Positions 1 through 10,540 of a stretch of 64,000 nucleotides of DNA are shown piece by piece (position 1 is the first letter of the stretch; each line of letters opens with the position of its first letter). The stretch lies in contig JAIXMO010000024.1 in the NCBI GenBank assembly GCA_025677825.1, forward strand, positions 372,001 to 436,000, in the 5' to 3' direction. The position numbers were made by a program, and so were the translations under genes. The notes beneath the pieces are model-generated. The model worked only from the letters and a program-made list of their open reading frames with translations, made no database searches and was not told the DNA's origin. This DNA comes from Helicostylum pulchrum (Eukaryota > Mucoromycota > Mucoromycetes > Mucorales > Mucoraceae).

Positions 1-951
1 CAAAAATGAAATCACGTTGGTTATGGAACGTAATAACTTGTCTTCCTTGGAATTCTGGTACTTGAGGTAAAAGAGCTTGGAACATACGACCAACTGTATG
101 ACCTAATCTGGTATTGAAATTGTTAAGAATCAATTCAGGATTATGAGCAGTTACACGACCATGACCCTTTTTTTTTTTTGTTTGTTTTAGTAATTAATAT
201 TCATCTGTCATTTTATGTATTCTACTTACTGAAATTGCCTTGGCTGGTGTAAAACTGGTGAGTTTGAAATAAGCAGAAGGTCCATCAGGTAAATGTATTA
301 AGGTAATAGCGTCTAAACAAAAAGAAACAAACCCATTGATTTTAGTTACTCTCTTCCTTTTTTTTTAAAAAAAAAAACTTGCATAACTCTATCTACTTAC
401 TAGGTACTTTGCGATCTTCGTTTACAATAATAAGATCAGTGAATTCTTTCTCGTTAGCAATCTTTATAACTTGTCTCAACTCATGCTTAACTCCACGTTT
501 AGCAAATTGAGCTTCGGGGAACATGGAGACTAACTCGGCACAGAAATCATAACAGTTTGGTGAAGGGTTTTTACTGGAGGTGACCAATACTTTAGGAGTC
601 TTTCCGTTGAAGTAACTGGCTAATTCATCGAGAGCTTCATCTTGAGCAACTTCATCGTCTTGCTCAACCATGGTCTCATCGGCCTCTCTTGTATTATCTA
701 AAGTCTTTGGTACATTTTCTTCCAAACGTTTCTATCCATTGTTGTTAAGATCACGTCTTTTTTTTTATTTATGTCATTATCAAGCAGCAAAAAATACAAA
801 CCTTTTTTAACTCGGGATTCTTTTCTTCAGCCTTGGCAAGTTGCTTTCTCTTACTCGACTTTGCTTTTTGCTTTTCAAGTCTTTGTTTTTGATAGAGGTT
901 TTCACGCTTGTGTTTATTCTTTAACTCTGAAGGACGAACTGGGTCTCCCAT
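1..951 (-). CDS. RPF1: Ribosome production factor 1 (Brix domain), 3' end outside window
   Basis: Nucleolar Brix-domain protein needed for 60S (27S pre-rRNA) maturation. Exons read on the minus strand: 802-951, 401-731, 230-312 and 1-166 (continues past the window edge); all junctions are GT-AG and keep frame. The N-terminus is a Lys/Arg-rich basic stretch after [16 protein letters not shown]. The acidic linker ([20 protein letters not shown]) leads into [15 protein letters not shown], the start of the Brix domain, followed by [44 protein letters not shown] and [12 protein letters not shown], all matching my memory of human RPF1. Residues visible: about 244; the family is about 290-350, so roughly the last 50-100 residues are missing to the left. 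The start is the first ATG of the conserved N-terminus. Related Brix proteins (IMP4, SSF1, RPF2, BRX1) fit less well because of the EDRK-x-PN...LPxGP motifs. Confidence 0.93.
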
Positions 952-1340
952 AGTGAATATATTTATGTGTATAGGTTTACAACTAAAGAAAAAAGCCTTT
1001 TTTTTTTCTGTGGAGAAAAAGGTTTTTTTTCTTGCAGTAAAATTCTAAAACAGTCACGTATAAACAGTCCTGCTGCTGTCAAAGGATCAAGATTAACACC
1101 AACATTTATGGGTGCATACTACTATGGACAGCCCAAGTACTGTCAGTTAAACAAATAAAGGTACATGCTTATAATGTAAATCAATATTCTCGAATGCTAT
1201 TTACGTTTTAATATTTTAATTTTGCATTAAAGGGAGTTTGATTTCTCTAATCTGGACTTTATAACGTTACATGACTATCAAATTTTTTTTAAACACACGT
1301 AAACACAAAAGACATTAAGAAAGCAAAAAAAAAGAAGACT
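952..1340. other. Intergenic, RPF1 promoter side
   Basis: This gap lies between the RPF1 start and the 3' end of the first ASX-homology gene, both on the minus strand. It holds T-rich tracts and a 63-codon plus-strand ORF (967-1158) with no recognisable motif. I see no gene. Confidence 0.5.
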
Positions 1341-2771
1341 TTATTTGCTCTTTTTTGAGCGACCACCGCCCTTTGTTTTAGCCTTTTGGTTCCTACGTAC
1401 CCTATCACCCCAGTTCTCTTCATAATTGTCGTCTTTAAACGGATCAGTAGAGGCCTGACCTTCGGGTTCATGGTTGTCCTTTTCAAAGCCGCCCAAGGCA
1501 ATGACAGTTTGCCATTGAGCAGCTGCTTCGTATAAATAGCGCGAGGTTGAGCTATCTCCAAACCCTTCCCTAATAGTGAGCTTTCCATCTTTTACCTCAC
1601 AATCGGAGTCGGGTAAGAGAGTAGCAAGCTCAAACCTGTCCTCCTCAGGCAAAGCCTCCAGCCATTGAGGAATCAACTCCTAAAATAAAAAAACAGATGA
1701 TATGTAAATAAAAGTATAAAATTTTTGAAAAAGAATTAAAGTAATACTTACCTTCATATCAACTGTAGTTAAAAAACTATCTCTGCTTGTAAGGAGCCGA
1801 TTCAATTTTATTTCTTCTTCTGTAGATGCGACCTCTTCGTTATCATCTTTCTTTACAGGCACTTCTTTTTCTTTTTCTTTTCCTTTGCCCATCCTCTGGA
1901 CTTTTCTCTTGGGCATATTTCCCGCTTCGTTTTCGTCTTCTTCCTTCGTACTCGAACTACCAACGTCCTTTTCCCCCTTTAAACTGACGGCTTGTTTATT
2001 TTTGGCCTTGTTTTTTTCAACGCTCTTCTTGGCCGGATTAGCAGGTTTGTTTCGCTTAAGATTCTCACAGTAATTTACATCGACTTTACATATTCTCTTT
2101 CGCAGTTCCCGCAACTTAATACCAGGAGCCGTATTTGCTCGTTTATCACCGTTTCTGTGTGATCGAGTAGGCGTGGGTCCCTTATCAGTGATTTTAATAG
2201 CTCCAATTTTTTCATTCAGGCTTAAACCAAATGCGGCCGATACACAGTCAACTATTTCGTTAGGAGATGATGTTGAGCCAGCTACAGAAAGTGAAGTTGT
2301 TTCTTGGCCAGGATTTTGGTTCAGTTGAGAAGATACAGTTAAATCTTGGTTTGATAAATCTGACTCATAGTCTTGTTGTGCCAAGCGAGAACGGGAATTT
2401 TCAGTGAAGCCTTGCGTTGTGGGCATTTGCGTTGAACTAGTTACAATAGGAAACTCTGAAAAAGGTTCTGGAAATAAATCATGGGATATGCGTCCTGGAG
2501 TAAGTTTTTCTGATAAAGGTGTCTTTTCAGAACCACTTGGTAAGGATTCTTCTGTAAAGTTGACAAGTGTTATTTTTTGTGCAGAACCACTAGATTCAGA
2601 CTCTTTTGTAGAGATAACGGGTGCTGGGTTTTGTGCTGCGCCGCTAGAGACCCGCTCTTGAGCCGAGACTTTAGAGACGTGCTTTTTTGTAGTGCCAATA
2701 GAAGTTAAATCTTGGTTTGAGCCAGAAGATACGGGATTTCGGTTTGCTAGCCTTGAACTACGTCTGTACAT
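1341..2771 (-). CDS. ASX-homology (ASXH/DEUBAD-like) domain protein, tandem copy 1
   Basis: Two exons: 1752-2771 and 1341-1679 (donor GTAAGT, acceptor TTTTAG, phase 0), giving 452 aa. Residues 1-320 are low-complexity, Ser/Thr/Gln-rich, then Lys-rich with likely nuclear localisation signals (PKRKVQRMGKGKEKEKE). The folded part is at about 323-420: LNRLLTSRDSFLTTVDMK, then ELIPQWLEALPEEDR, LATLLPDSD, and YEAAAQWQTVIALGGFE. The LLxSxxSxL...LxxLLPxxD...AxxxWQxxLxxGxF pattern is that of the ASX homology/DEUBAD domain, which in animal ASXL proteins activates the BAP1 deubiquitinase for histone H2A. The protein ends in a basic tail (GGGRSKKSK). No PHD finger is visible. The gene at 4321-5983 is a clear paralogue with the same intron position. 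Family assignment is by motif recall; a role in chromatin is inferred. Confidence 0.75.
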
Positions 2772-3140
2772 GTGTTTGTAAATTAGAGATTATAAAGTGT
2801 AATGATTCAATAGGTTTGAAAATAGTTAGTAAAGGTTATCTTTTCTTGGAAGTTATGGTAGGCGTGAGATTTAGGTGAAAATAGAGCTCATGCAATACTA
2901 AAACCAAAAGCTATAACGCAACTTTGTGCTTTGAGTATTTGGTTAAATTTTTAGTAAACACTTTAAAAGATAGATAAATTGGACAAAAAAAAAAAGAAAA
3001 AGAAAAAAAAAAGCCTTAATAAAGTACTCTCAAATGGAACTCGGTGGTACAAATTATGTAAGAGAACGGGTGTAATGAAAACCTTTAAGTAATAAATAAG
3101 ACGACCCCATAAGACATAAGAAGCGTGTTGGTATGAATGA
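2772..3140. other. Intergenic, shared 5' flank of ASXH copy 1
   Basis: The first 100 bases upstream of copy 1 (TGTTTGTAAATTAGAGA..., then GTGTAATG, TTCAATAGGT, GGCGTGAGAT) match the bases just upstream of copy 2 (about 5984-6070), so the duplication included the promoter. The remainder is AT-rich with A tracts near 2980-3015. No gene seen. Confidence 0.6.
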
Positions 3141-3146
3141 AAAAAA

Positions 3147-3790
3147 TTAAAAAAAGTTTTTCCTTTTTCTTTGTTCTTTGGATGTCGTTGGCTTTGGTTG
3201 TATTTGAAAGCAAGGAGAAATAAGAGCTTCTCTAACAAAGTCAAATGCTATTACTTGGTCCGAAGTAATATCCTTTGTTGTTTTAACTAGTATTCGCGAT
3301 CTGTGTGCAACTTCCAATATGGGTAATAACTGCTTTGTGATGAGTTGCGGTTCATCTGGAAATTGCACCAGCTGGGGAATTCATTGTTGATAAAATAAAT
3401 TTATCTTCCATCAATTAGTACCCTACAGTCACCATTTTGCGAACTTTATTAGGGGAGGATTTGGACAAGTTAACAAACTTGTCTTTGAAAAATTTTGGAC
3501 TCTACCGCCGAATCAATGTATTCCGGCAGCAAGATTTTTTCATCATCAATGATATCCACATTCATTTTCAAAGTGGGCTTATGATGAAAGAAACTTTCAG
3601 GAAGGTTTATATTTCCTGGCACATGAAAAATGTTCAGCCGAGAAGATAACTTTTCTGTTACGCATGCAAAAAAAGATACACGATTCAATTTGCACGGTCG
3701 ATTAAAAAAGCGTGACCTGTTACTTTTCACTTACCTTTACGAATGATCTTTGCTCTAGGAAAAACTGTATCAGTTCGTATAAACATGAAA
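3147..3790 (-). pseudogene. Decayed spliced gene of unknown family between the ASXH paralogues
   Basis: I do not recognise the product. Three protein-like segments lie in order on the minus strand. The first (about 3737-3782) reads DTVFPRAKIIRK and ends at a good donor (GTAAGT). After an acceptor near 3664 follows EKLSSRLNIFHVPGN..., through KMNVDIIDDEKILLPEYID, to an in-frame stop at 3470. A third segment (about 3147-3380, VQFPDEPQLITKQLLPILEV...REALISPCFQ) is in another frame. Stops separate segments two and three unless a further intron exists (roughly 3385-3490), so this may be a decayed gene or a living small gene that I cannot assemble. Sequence around 3700-3960 resembles 61930-62200, which points to a repeat-family origin. 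Base composition is like its surroundings. Confidence 0.4.
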
Positions 3791-3960
3791 AGAAAAGAAA
3801 ATGAAAATAAAGGCGAAAAAAAAAAATGATAGAAAAGGATGATAAAATAGGGAGGAGTCACTTTTGTTTACTCATGCAATCTATTTACTTACTAATCATG
3901 GCGTAATTATACTATCATTTGCTTCATAGTTAAAACTCGTATTTGCATACGTGTAAGTTA
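3710..3960. repeat. Diverged dispersed repeat, copy A (see 61930-62200)
   Basis: The stretch shares ordered blocks with 61930-62200: TGTTACTTTTCAC (identical), then CGTATAAACATGAAAAG against TGTATGAACATAGAAAA, GATGATAAAAT (identical), and a block like TTTACTCATGCAATCTATTTACTT against TTATCTACCCATGTGATCTATTACTT. Both lie at the 5' end of broken minus-strand coding relics, so the repeat may be the 5' region of one element family. Confidence 0.45.
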
Positions 3961-4320
3961 GTTAATCATTTTCATTGTACGAATGTGTACTTGCTGTCCC
4001 AACTTGATTCATGCAAGTTTCCATTTTATGCCGATAAAACGAAACATGTAAATAAATCATACAGCAAGGATTTTAATAAGTAACTAACAGCCATAAACAA
4101 GTATTAAACATCGAATGGTGGGTGTGAAAGCGAAAGAAATCCACCCTTAGTTATCTAATTGATGTTTTTATAAGTGGAGGATATTATTACATGCATATTT
4201 TTTTTTGTTTGTAACGCTACATAATTCTCAAAAGTATTTTTTTTTTTAGTTACACGCAAAGATATTAATATTTATTCTTTTAGCAATTGACAATAACATT
4301 AAACAAAGAAAAAATGAGCT
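3961..4320. other. Intergenic, 3' side of ASXH copy 2
   Basis: AT-rich DNA with T tracts at about 4199-4207 and 4240-4248. No ORF or structure beyond these was seen. Confidence 0.4.
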
Positions 4321-5983
4321 TTATTTATTCTTCTTTGGACGACCGCGAGCCTTGCTCTTGGTCTTTTGGTCCTTACTGACCCTCTCGCCCCAGTTTCTTT
4401 CATAGTTTTCGTCCTTGAAAGAATCAGTAAGGACTTGAGCTTCGGGTTCGCGGTCATCCTCCTCGAAACCACCCAAAGCGAGGACGTTCTGCCATTGCAC
4501 AGCTGCATCATATAAATGGCTTGAATTAGCCCCAAACCCTTCCCTGAATATGCGTTTCCCTGCTTCATTTATCTCGCAATCAGGGTTGGGCAAGAGAGAG
4601 GCCAATTCAAGCTTATCTTCCTCTGGTAAAGCCTCGAGCCATTGAGGAATCAGCTCCTAAGTAAATAAATGCATGTAAAATAAGTACGTGTACCAGTATA
4701 AAGTGTTAAATCATACATACCCTCATATCAATTTCAGTTAAGAAACTGGTTCTACTACGAAGCAATCGATTCAATTTAGCTTCTTCATCTTCCTTTTCTT
4801 TTTCATCTTCTTTTTCATCTTCTTTCTCCTTTTCTTCTTTTTCTCTCTTCTCTTCCTTTTCTATCCTTATAGCTTCTTTTGTTCTTCTTGTTCTTGTAAC
4901 TTTTTTCTTGGGCATTTCTCCTGCTTCTTCATCTTCATCTTGACGCTTATTTTTTCCTCGTCCACGTACTTTTACTACATCAGAACTACTTTCCCTGATT
5001 ACTTCTGATTTTTCCACAAGCTTTTTTTGTCTCTTGGGCTTCTTTCCCTTAATTTGTGCAGGTTCTTCTTCAACAAGTTCCTTTTCAGCAGGTCTTTTTA
5101 CAGCACGTTTTTTTCCTGCGGGTTTTTCTTCAATGAGCTTTTCTTCTGCGAGTTTTTCTTCAGCCGGGTTTTCTTCTGCGGTTTTTTTTGCAGCGGGAGT
5201 TTTTACAGCAGTAGGGTTTTTCGTAGCAGCAGGCTTTTTGGGAGCAGCAACAGACTTTTTGGTAACAGCAGGCTTTTTAACAGCAGGCTTTTTAGCAGCA
5301 GGTTTTTTTCCTACAGACTTCTCTTCAACAGGATTTTCTTCGATAGTTTCAGTTTGCTCACGGTAGTTTACATTTGTTGCAGACTTTCTCTTTCGCGGTT
5401 CACGAGTTTTAATATCGGAAGCCCAGCGTAATTTTCTTCTACCGCTCTCGGCTACATGAGCAGGTGCATCTTCTTCGTTAACTTTATCTGGTAAGATAAT
5501 ATCAGTCATATTTATATCTTTTGTATCATCTGCATGTCTAGAACCAAGCATAACGGTATCATTTTGAGCCTGTTGGCCGGAAGAGGGAGTATTTGACTCT
5601 GAGTCAGTGGCGATAAGCATAGTAGGTTCTTGATCATTTGCTTGACTCGGTAAAGATATACTTGGATTTTGAGTAGATAAAGATACTTTTAAATCTTTTT
5701 CGATGGTTTGCATAGTCGCATGTGATTCTGAGTCTTGGTTTATTACCGGTAAAGAGGAATCTTTGGTCGAGACTTGTGAAGCGGGTATTTTGTTTGAAGG
5801 TGGTGAAGAGTCGTCAAGTGACTTGTTTTGTGCGGTATCCATTGATACAGGATTTTCAATGCAGTAAGAAGCGGATACTGGGGTTGAGTCGTCAGAGACG
5901 TGTTTTTGTGTGTTATCAATAGAAGTTAATTCTTTGTTCAAATCAGGATCTCGGTTTTCAGGACTTGGACTAGGTTGGTACAT
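4321..5983 (-). CDS. ASX-homology (ASXH/DEUBAD-like) domain protein, tandem copy 2
   Basis: Two exons: 4721-5983 and 4321-4656 (donor GTATGT, acceptor ACTTAG), giving 532 aa. The C-terminal domain closely matches copy 1: LNRLLRSRTSFLTEIDMR, ELIPQWLEALPEEDK, LASLLPNPDCE, YDAAVQWQNVLALGGFE, NYERNWGERV, and a basic tail (ARGRPKKNK, AT-hook-like GRP). The middle (about 205-330) differs strongly: a histone-H1-like Lys/Ala/Pro repeat (units such as KKPAVKKPAV and TAEENPAEEKLAEEK) followed by a Glu/Lys block before the domain. The N-terminal 200 residues are Ser/Thr/Gln-rich with repeated SxDSTP-like phrases. Intron position and phase equal copy 1. Nuclear chromatin binding is inferred from the basic repeats; partner deubiquitinases are not in the window. 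The simple-repeat region may vary in length between strains. Confidence 0.75.
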
Positions 5984-6878
5984 GTTGTGTTTGTAAATTA
6001 GAGACTATGGAGTGTAATGTATTCAATAGGTATAGAAATAATATTTCTTGATAGGTGTGAGATCTAGTAGACAATAAAGTTAGTATGGCACTAAAATAAT
6101 AAATTTAACACGACTATATGTACCTGCGAGGGTATTTAGTTATGAAGGTTTCAGTTAACAACAAAAAGAGAAAGAAAAAAAAGTGAGAAATACTATTTTG
6201 TTTATGTGAAGGCGAAAGCTAAGTCACATTCGTGTAACAATGAAAGTATGCATTATAATTACAAGCTTAACTTTTATTGATATACAAAAAATAAATTCAC
6301 ATACACGCGCGCCTTTTTTTTTTTTTTTGATCCGTATTGCTTCTCCCAAAGAGACTCTCACTAACAATTGAGGTTTTATTAAATATTTTGAGGGGGAGCA
6401 GTAAAAAACTCGTAGAAGTTACTAGAGAGTGTCTTTTTTTTTAGTAAAATAAGTAACACCGTGAATTTTACTTTATATCGAGTAAGGGTAGGGTGAGAGA
6501 AAAAGAAAGGGGTGGTGTGGTCTCACTTGTTTCGAAACCCAACACTGCAAAATGGAGGGAGGTGATAAAACCTGGACGCATTTATTAATGTTTTTTTTTC
6601 TTCCCTAGGTTTTATAATTGAAGAACCTAGCAAGAAAAACACAATGCAAGCGTATCTTGAAAAAACTAGATGAATTTAAATGAGGGCCCTGCGTAGATCA
6701 GTAATTTTTTTTATCTCCTTAGAATTTATGCAAAAAAAAGTAGTAGTTTATTAACAAGTATGTTGGATAAAACATTTATCTAGTATATATGCTTTGTAAA
6801 TTAAAATTAGAGTTTCTTCGTATCAAGATGGTAAATCCTACCAAAAGGGTTTCAAATAAAAGAAATCTAGATTATACT
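5984..6878. other. Intergenic between ASXH copy 2 and the Whi5-like gene
   Basis: The first 90 bases share sequence with the 5' flank of copy 1. A T17 tract lies near 6313-6329. The rest is AT-rich without ORFs that look coding. No gene seen. Confidence 0.5.
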
Positions 6879-7823
6879 TTATTGACTTTTATGGGTGTAG
6901 AGTGGTGGGGAAGGAGGCGGGTTATACCGAGAACTCGATACTGGAACAATCGGCCTTGAATAAAAAGGATCATCCTCGGGTACCGAATGGTCGTAGTAGC
7001 TGTGCGGAAGGGGCCTGTTGTACTGATAATAGTGATGGGGGCTACCAGTAATCTGATTCTGGTGACACACAACAGCAGGTGGAGGTGTCACCTGCATACG
7101 CCCCAGTCTCTTTGGTAACGACTTTCCGATACGTCTTGCCTTCTCTTCATAATTTGGAATCTTTGCCACTACATCGTATAAACTCATCGTGCGCTTTTTC
7201 TTCTTACGAACAGGCGGTGGCGGCAGCTGAAACCTGGCTTGGTTGATATCAGGTGAACGAAGTCCAATACAGCTTCGATTAGACTCTGAGCTAGGAGGAG
7301 GCGTTAACGCAGAAGGCGGCTTTGCCAGCATTAAAATGGTTCTAGCCGCGTCTTCTTCTTCTTCATCTTGCTGCTGTTGCTGCTTCTTTTTTTTCTTCTT
7401 CTGTGGTGACATGGCGGAAAGTAATAGGCGTTTCAGTTTTCGAGAATGCGCGGAGGAAAAATGTGCAGGTTCGGGTGGTGGGTACTCGTGAGGAAGAGGG
7501 ATACGGGGTTGTCGCGGAGAGGAGAGAAATGCAGGCTCCAGTCGTTGCAATTGCTCGGTCGAGAGGCCGGTTTTTATCTTGAGTTGTGCGTATTGTAGTC
7601 GTGCTTTGAGTAAAGTAATAGCCTGTATAATTCAAATTAATAAGTTTTTTTTTCTCTCTGTGCGTTAGTTGGGCATGTTTACATTGTTTAAGCTTTCGGG
7701 ATCAAGAGTTGGGTGGTTGGTAGTGGTTGGTGGTGTACGTTTTATAGGGTGCAGGGTTTCTTCGTCTGGTTCTCTAGGCGGAGTTACACCGTATATATTT
7801 CTGTCATATTCAGGCGATGTCAT
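6879..7823 (-). CDS. Putative Whi5/Nrm1-like G1/S transcriptional repressor (GTB motif)
   Basis: Two exons: 7683-7823 and 6879-7622, with a 60-bp intron (donor GTAAAC, weak; acceptor TATACAG), giving 294 aa in frame. Exon 1 encodes a short tail with TPPREPDEETLHPIKRTPP, containing candidate CDK sites (TPPR, RTPP). The second exon opens with AITLLKARLQYAQLKIKTG followed by LSTEQLQRLE, which fits the Whi5/Nrm1 GTB motif (hydrophobic-x2-RL-x2-A-x2-K-V-x2-G) used to bind the SBF/MBF transcription factor. The rest is disordered: poly-Lys/poly-Gln (about 96-110), Pro-rich stretches, PPVRKKKKR basic patch, and a His/Tyr/Pro-rich C-terminus. In budding yeast this family restrains Start until phosphorylated by Cln-Cdk; that role here is inferred. 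Without the GTB match the protein would be unclassifiable. Confidence 0.55.
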
Positions 7824-8012
7824 GGGGGATAAATTATATATTAAAAAAAGAAAAAATGGTCAGTTTTCTATTCCTCCGTAATGGACTAGGGAAAATCTTT
7901 TTTTGTTTTTTACGCGTTTATAAAAAAAAACATAAATATGAACGTTTCACTTGTTCTATTGGATAAGTTTTATTGTGCAAAAAAAAGAAAAAAAAAGTCT
8001 CCGATTTTTAAC

Positions 8013-10540
8013 TTATTCGTAACCTAACATCCACCAAAGTACAGCTTCATAACAAAAGACATACTGTCTTAATGTTTGTACCATACTCACGCGCTGCTCT
8101 CTAAATTTAGCAACGGTTTGAAATAATAAATCCAGCTCACCCATTTGTTCCTCGGGGGTCAAATAGTTCTTGTCTTTTAATCTCGAGATCAGCGTGTCGA
8201 TGGTGCAGAACGCGCCGGTTCTTCCGCACCCTGCTGAACAGTGCACGATCATGGGCCCAACCGCTTCAGCGCTTTCATAGGCTCGTTGTTCTCGGTCCAC
8301 CAGCGAGACAAGTCCCAGTACGCCCAGAGGGTCGTTTGGGACTCCAAAGTCTTGCCACCCCTTGTACTGGAAATGATGGACCGTTCGAACCTTGTCGTTT
8401 TGTTGCAGCTGGAATCTTCGTACCACAAACCCTTCCTCTAGATCTGCTACGTCTCCGTTTGATTTTGATACAAATTCGTCTTGTGATAAAAGTTTGATCT
8501 GGATTAGACCGAACGTTTCTACCTTGTCTATTTCCGATGGCCAGTATCTATGACATTTAATCTTTTGTTGTTATTAGTCAAGGGGGGGGGGGGGGGTTTA
8601 AAAAAAATTGTATAACTTTACTCTGTTCATCTCTTCTTCTTTTGTAAGCATGACAATGACTCGGGAGTTTTGCTCCCATACAACTTGCCAGAAATCATTA
8701 AATGTCGTAGGTAAAGGACCTTGCGTAGAAATGTAGCGGCGGTAGTGCCGTCCCGACAAGCAGGATTCATTTTGTTCGTTTAGACTTAGTAAGGTGGGGA
8801 CGTCGTTTGTAGAAGCAGATGGCGTAGAGATTTGCGCAGTCTCGCAATCAATGTACTGTATAAAACTTGCGTTTATGTAATCGTTTATATGAGTCTCACT
8901 TTCGGCGAATTTTACACGGGTATATTCTATTTTACTTTTGTTAAAAAAAAAAGAATGGCAAAAAAAAAAAAAAAAAAAAAAAAGAGATTTCTTTTTTACC
9001 AAATGGCCAAACGTTTGTGTATCGATTTAATGTTCCTTTCTCGATACCGGCTACAATGCTAAAAGGATGGTCTGTTAAATTATTAGAGACTTTGGAATGG
9101 TGTGCCATAACATGTTGAAGTCTTTTCTGCTCAATTCTTTCAATAGTCTAATAAATAAATTAATTATGCTCTCTCTTAGCGCGTGAATATATATTACCTC
9201 ATATGATTCCGCCATATACTTTGGCCCAAGCTCGGGGTCAATAACTCTTCTCATCCAAGGAGGCAGCATGATATGCAACTCGTCCGCTGAAGATATCCCA
9301 GCACAATGCCTTACTACTCGTTTCTCGTCATTATTTAAAAATCGGACAAGACCTGTGTCTGCATCAAACTCGGCTTGGCGCGGAAATCTGACAGGAAACC
9401 TCTCTTTGATGCTTCCGTGACACAGTTCCATGTTTTGTCGAATGTTGGAGAAAAATGGGTTGCATGCATCGTTGGCAAAGGGAACCGTAGTAGAGGTGGC
9501 TAAGGCGGACGGAGGTAAACTACCTAGATGGAGCCCCTCAATAGGCCTCTTTTTCAATCTTCGCGTGCTTAGGCAAGACCCGAGTACAACTGGTGGAAGG
9601 CCCGAGAGGTCTGGCGTAGGTGGCACGGTAGGGGAGGATAATGAGGCGGAGGATGTTAGTGAAGTAGGTTTTTTTCCACTTGTACACTGATTCGCGTGAC
9701 TTTTAAAAAATGTACTCATTCCACCTAAAATAAAAAAGGAAGGATGTATAAAAGTGAGTAAAATTACAAATACACATACAACACAACATATTAGGGGGGA
9801 AAAAAATTGGATTGCGGATCAAACCAATTGTAAATAAATAAATAAATAAATAAAAAAAAGGAATTACCTTTTATGTAACCTAAAACACCTTTATGACCAA
9901 TTTCTTCTAGCTTCTGACACAAATAGTAGATGGCATTATTCTCGTTTACGGTTTCGGATTGCTCGTCATAAAATATGATTTGAGCTACTGTATCTTGAAC
10001 TGCAGACTTCCATGCGTTACGGTCTATTTCAGATATAATCACTCCAGATACTTTATCCAAGGTGAAACTAGGTCTTTTCAGTATGGTGTTTGGGACGGCA
10101 ATATTGATGGAAGACAGTATGTGCGCTTGAGAGTACTTTACAAATGAACGGACGTCTACAATCAACGTATGGGCGTTGATCATGGTAGGCAGCTGCGAGA
10201 CAGAGATTGCCATGATGTTCAAAATGGGTTTCTTTTTACTAGGTTGTTGTAACTGAAGCGTAAGGTTCAGTGGCATGGAAACCTGAAAGTTTAGCTTCAT
10301 CGGCTGCTCGGCGACGGCAAATGGACCCGTTAGACTGTATCTGGTTTCTATGGCATTGAAAAACTCTTGGTTTTGTAGGTGAGGAAGCATGTTGGAAGCA
10401 GTGTAAAATGATGTGGTGCTTTTGGTAGGTAGACTAGCAGCAGCGTTGGTGGTACCGGTGGTAGAAGACGTATCGTTCGATGGTGAGAAATAAACTTCTT
10501 CGGGTGGAGGTGGAGGTTGAGTAGAAAGATTTATCATCAT
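8013..10540 (-). CDS. Rhodanese-PTP protein tyrosine phosphatase, Pyp1/Pyp2-like (MAPK phosphatase)
   Basis: Five exons: 9868-10540, 9198-9724, 9000-9147, 8622-8926 and 8013-8561; all junctions keep frame, total 733 aa. Residues about 110-224 form a rhodanese (CDC25-like) fold (SVSQLPTM...LIVDVRSFVKYSQAHILSSINIAVPN), a MAPK-docking type module. After a Ser/Pro linker (to about 380) comes a classical PTP domain: RYTNVWPFEYTRVKF, NDYINASFI, STQGPLPTTFNDFWQVVWE, KCHRYWP, and the catalytic loop VHCSAGCGRTG with Cys at about 659. The general-acid loop reads WQDFGVP rather than the usual WPD; the aspartate is kept. This order is that of fission yeast Pyp1/Pyp2, which dephosphorylate stress MAP kinases. 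Intron 8562-8621 holds a 15-G run and intron 8927-8999 an A22 run on the plus strand. A single-domain PTP is excluded by the in-frame rhodanese exon. Confidence 0.88.

Noticed and set aside
5027..5431. Plus-strand ORFs opposite ASXH copy 2 (134 and 110 aa)
   Set aside because: They are low-complexity Phe/Ser shadows of the Lys/Ala/Glu repeat on the minus strand.
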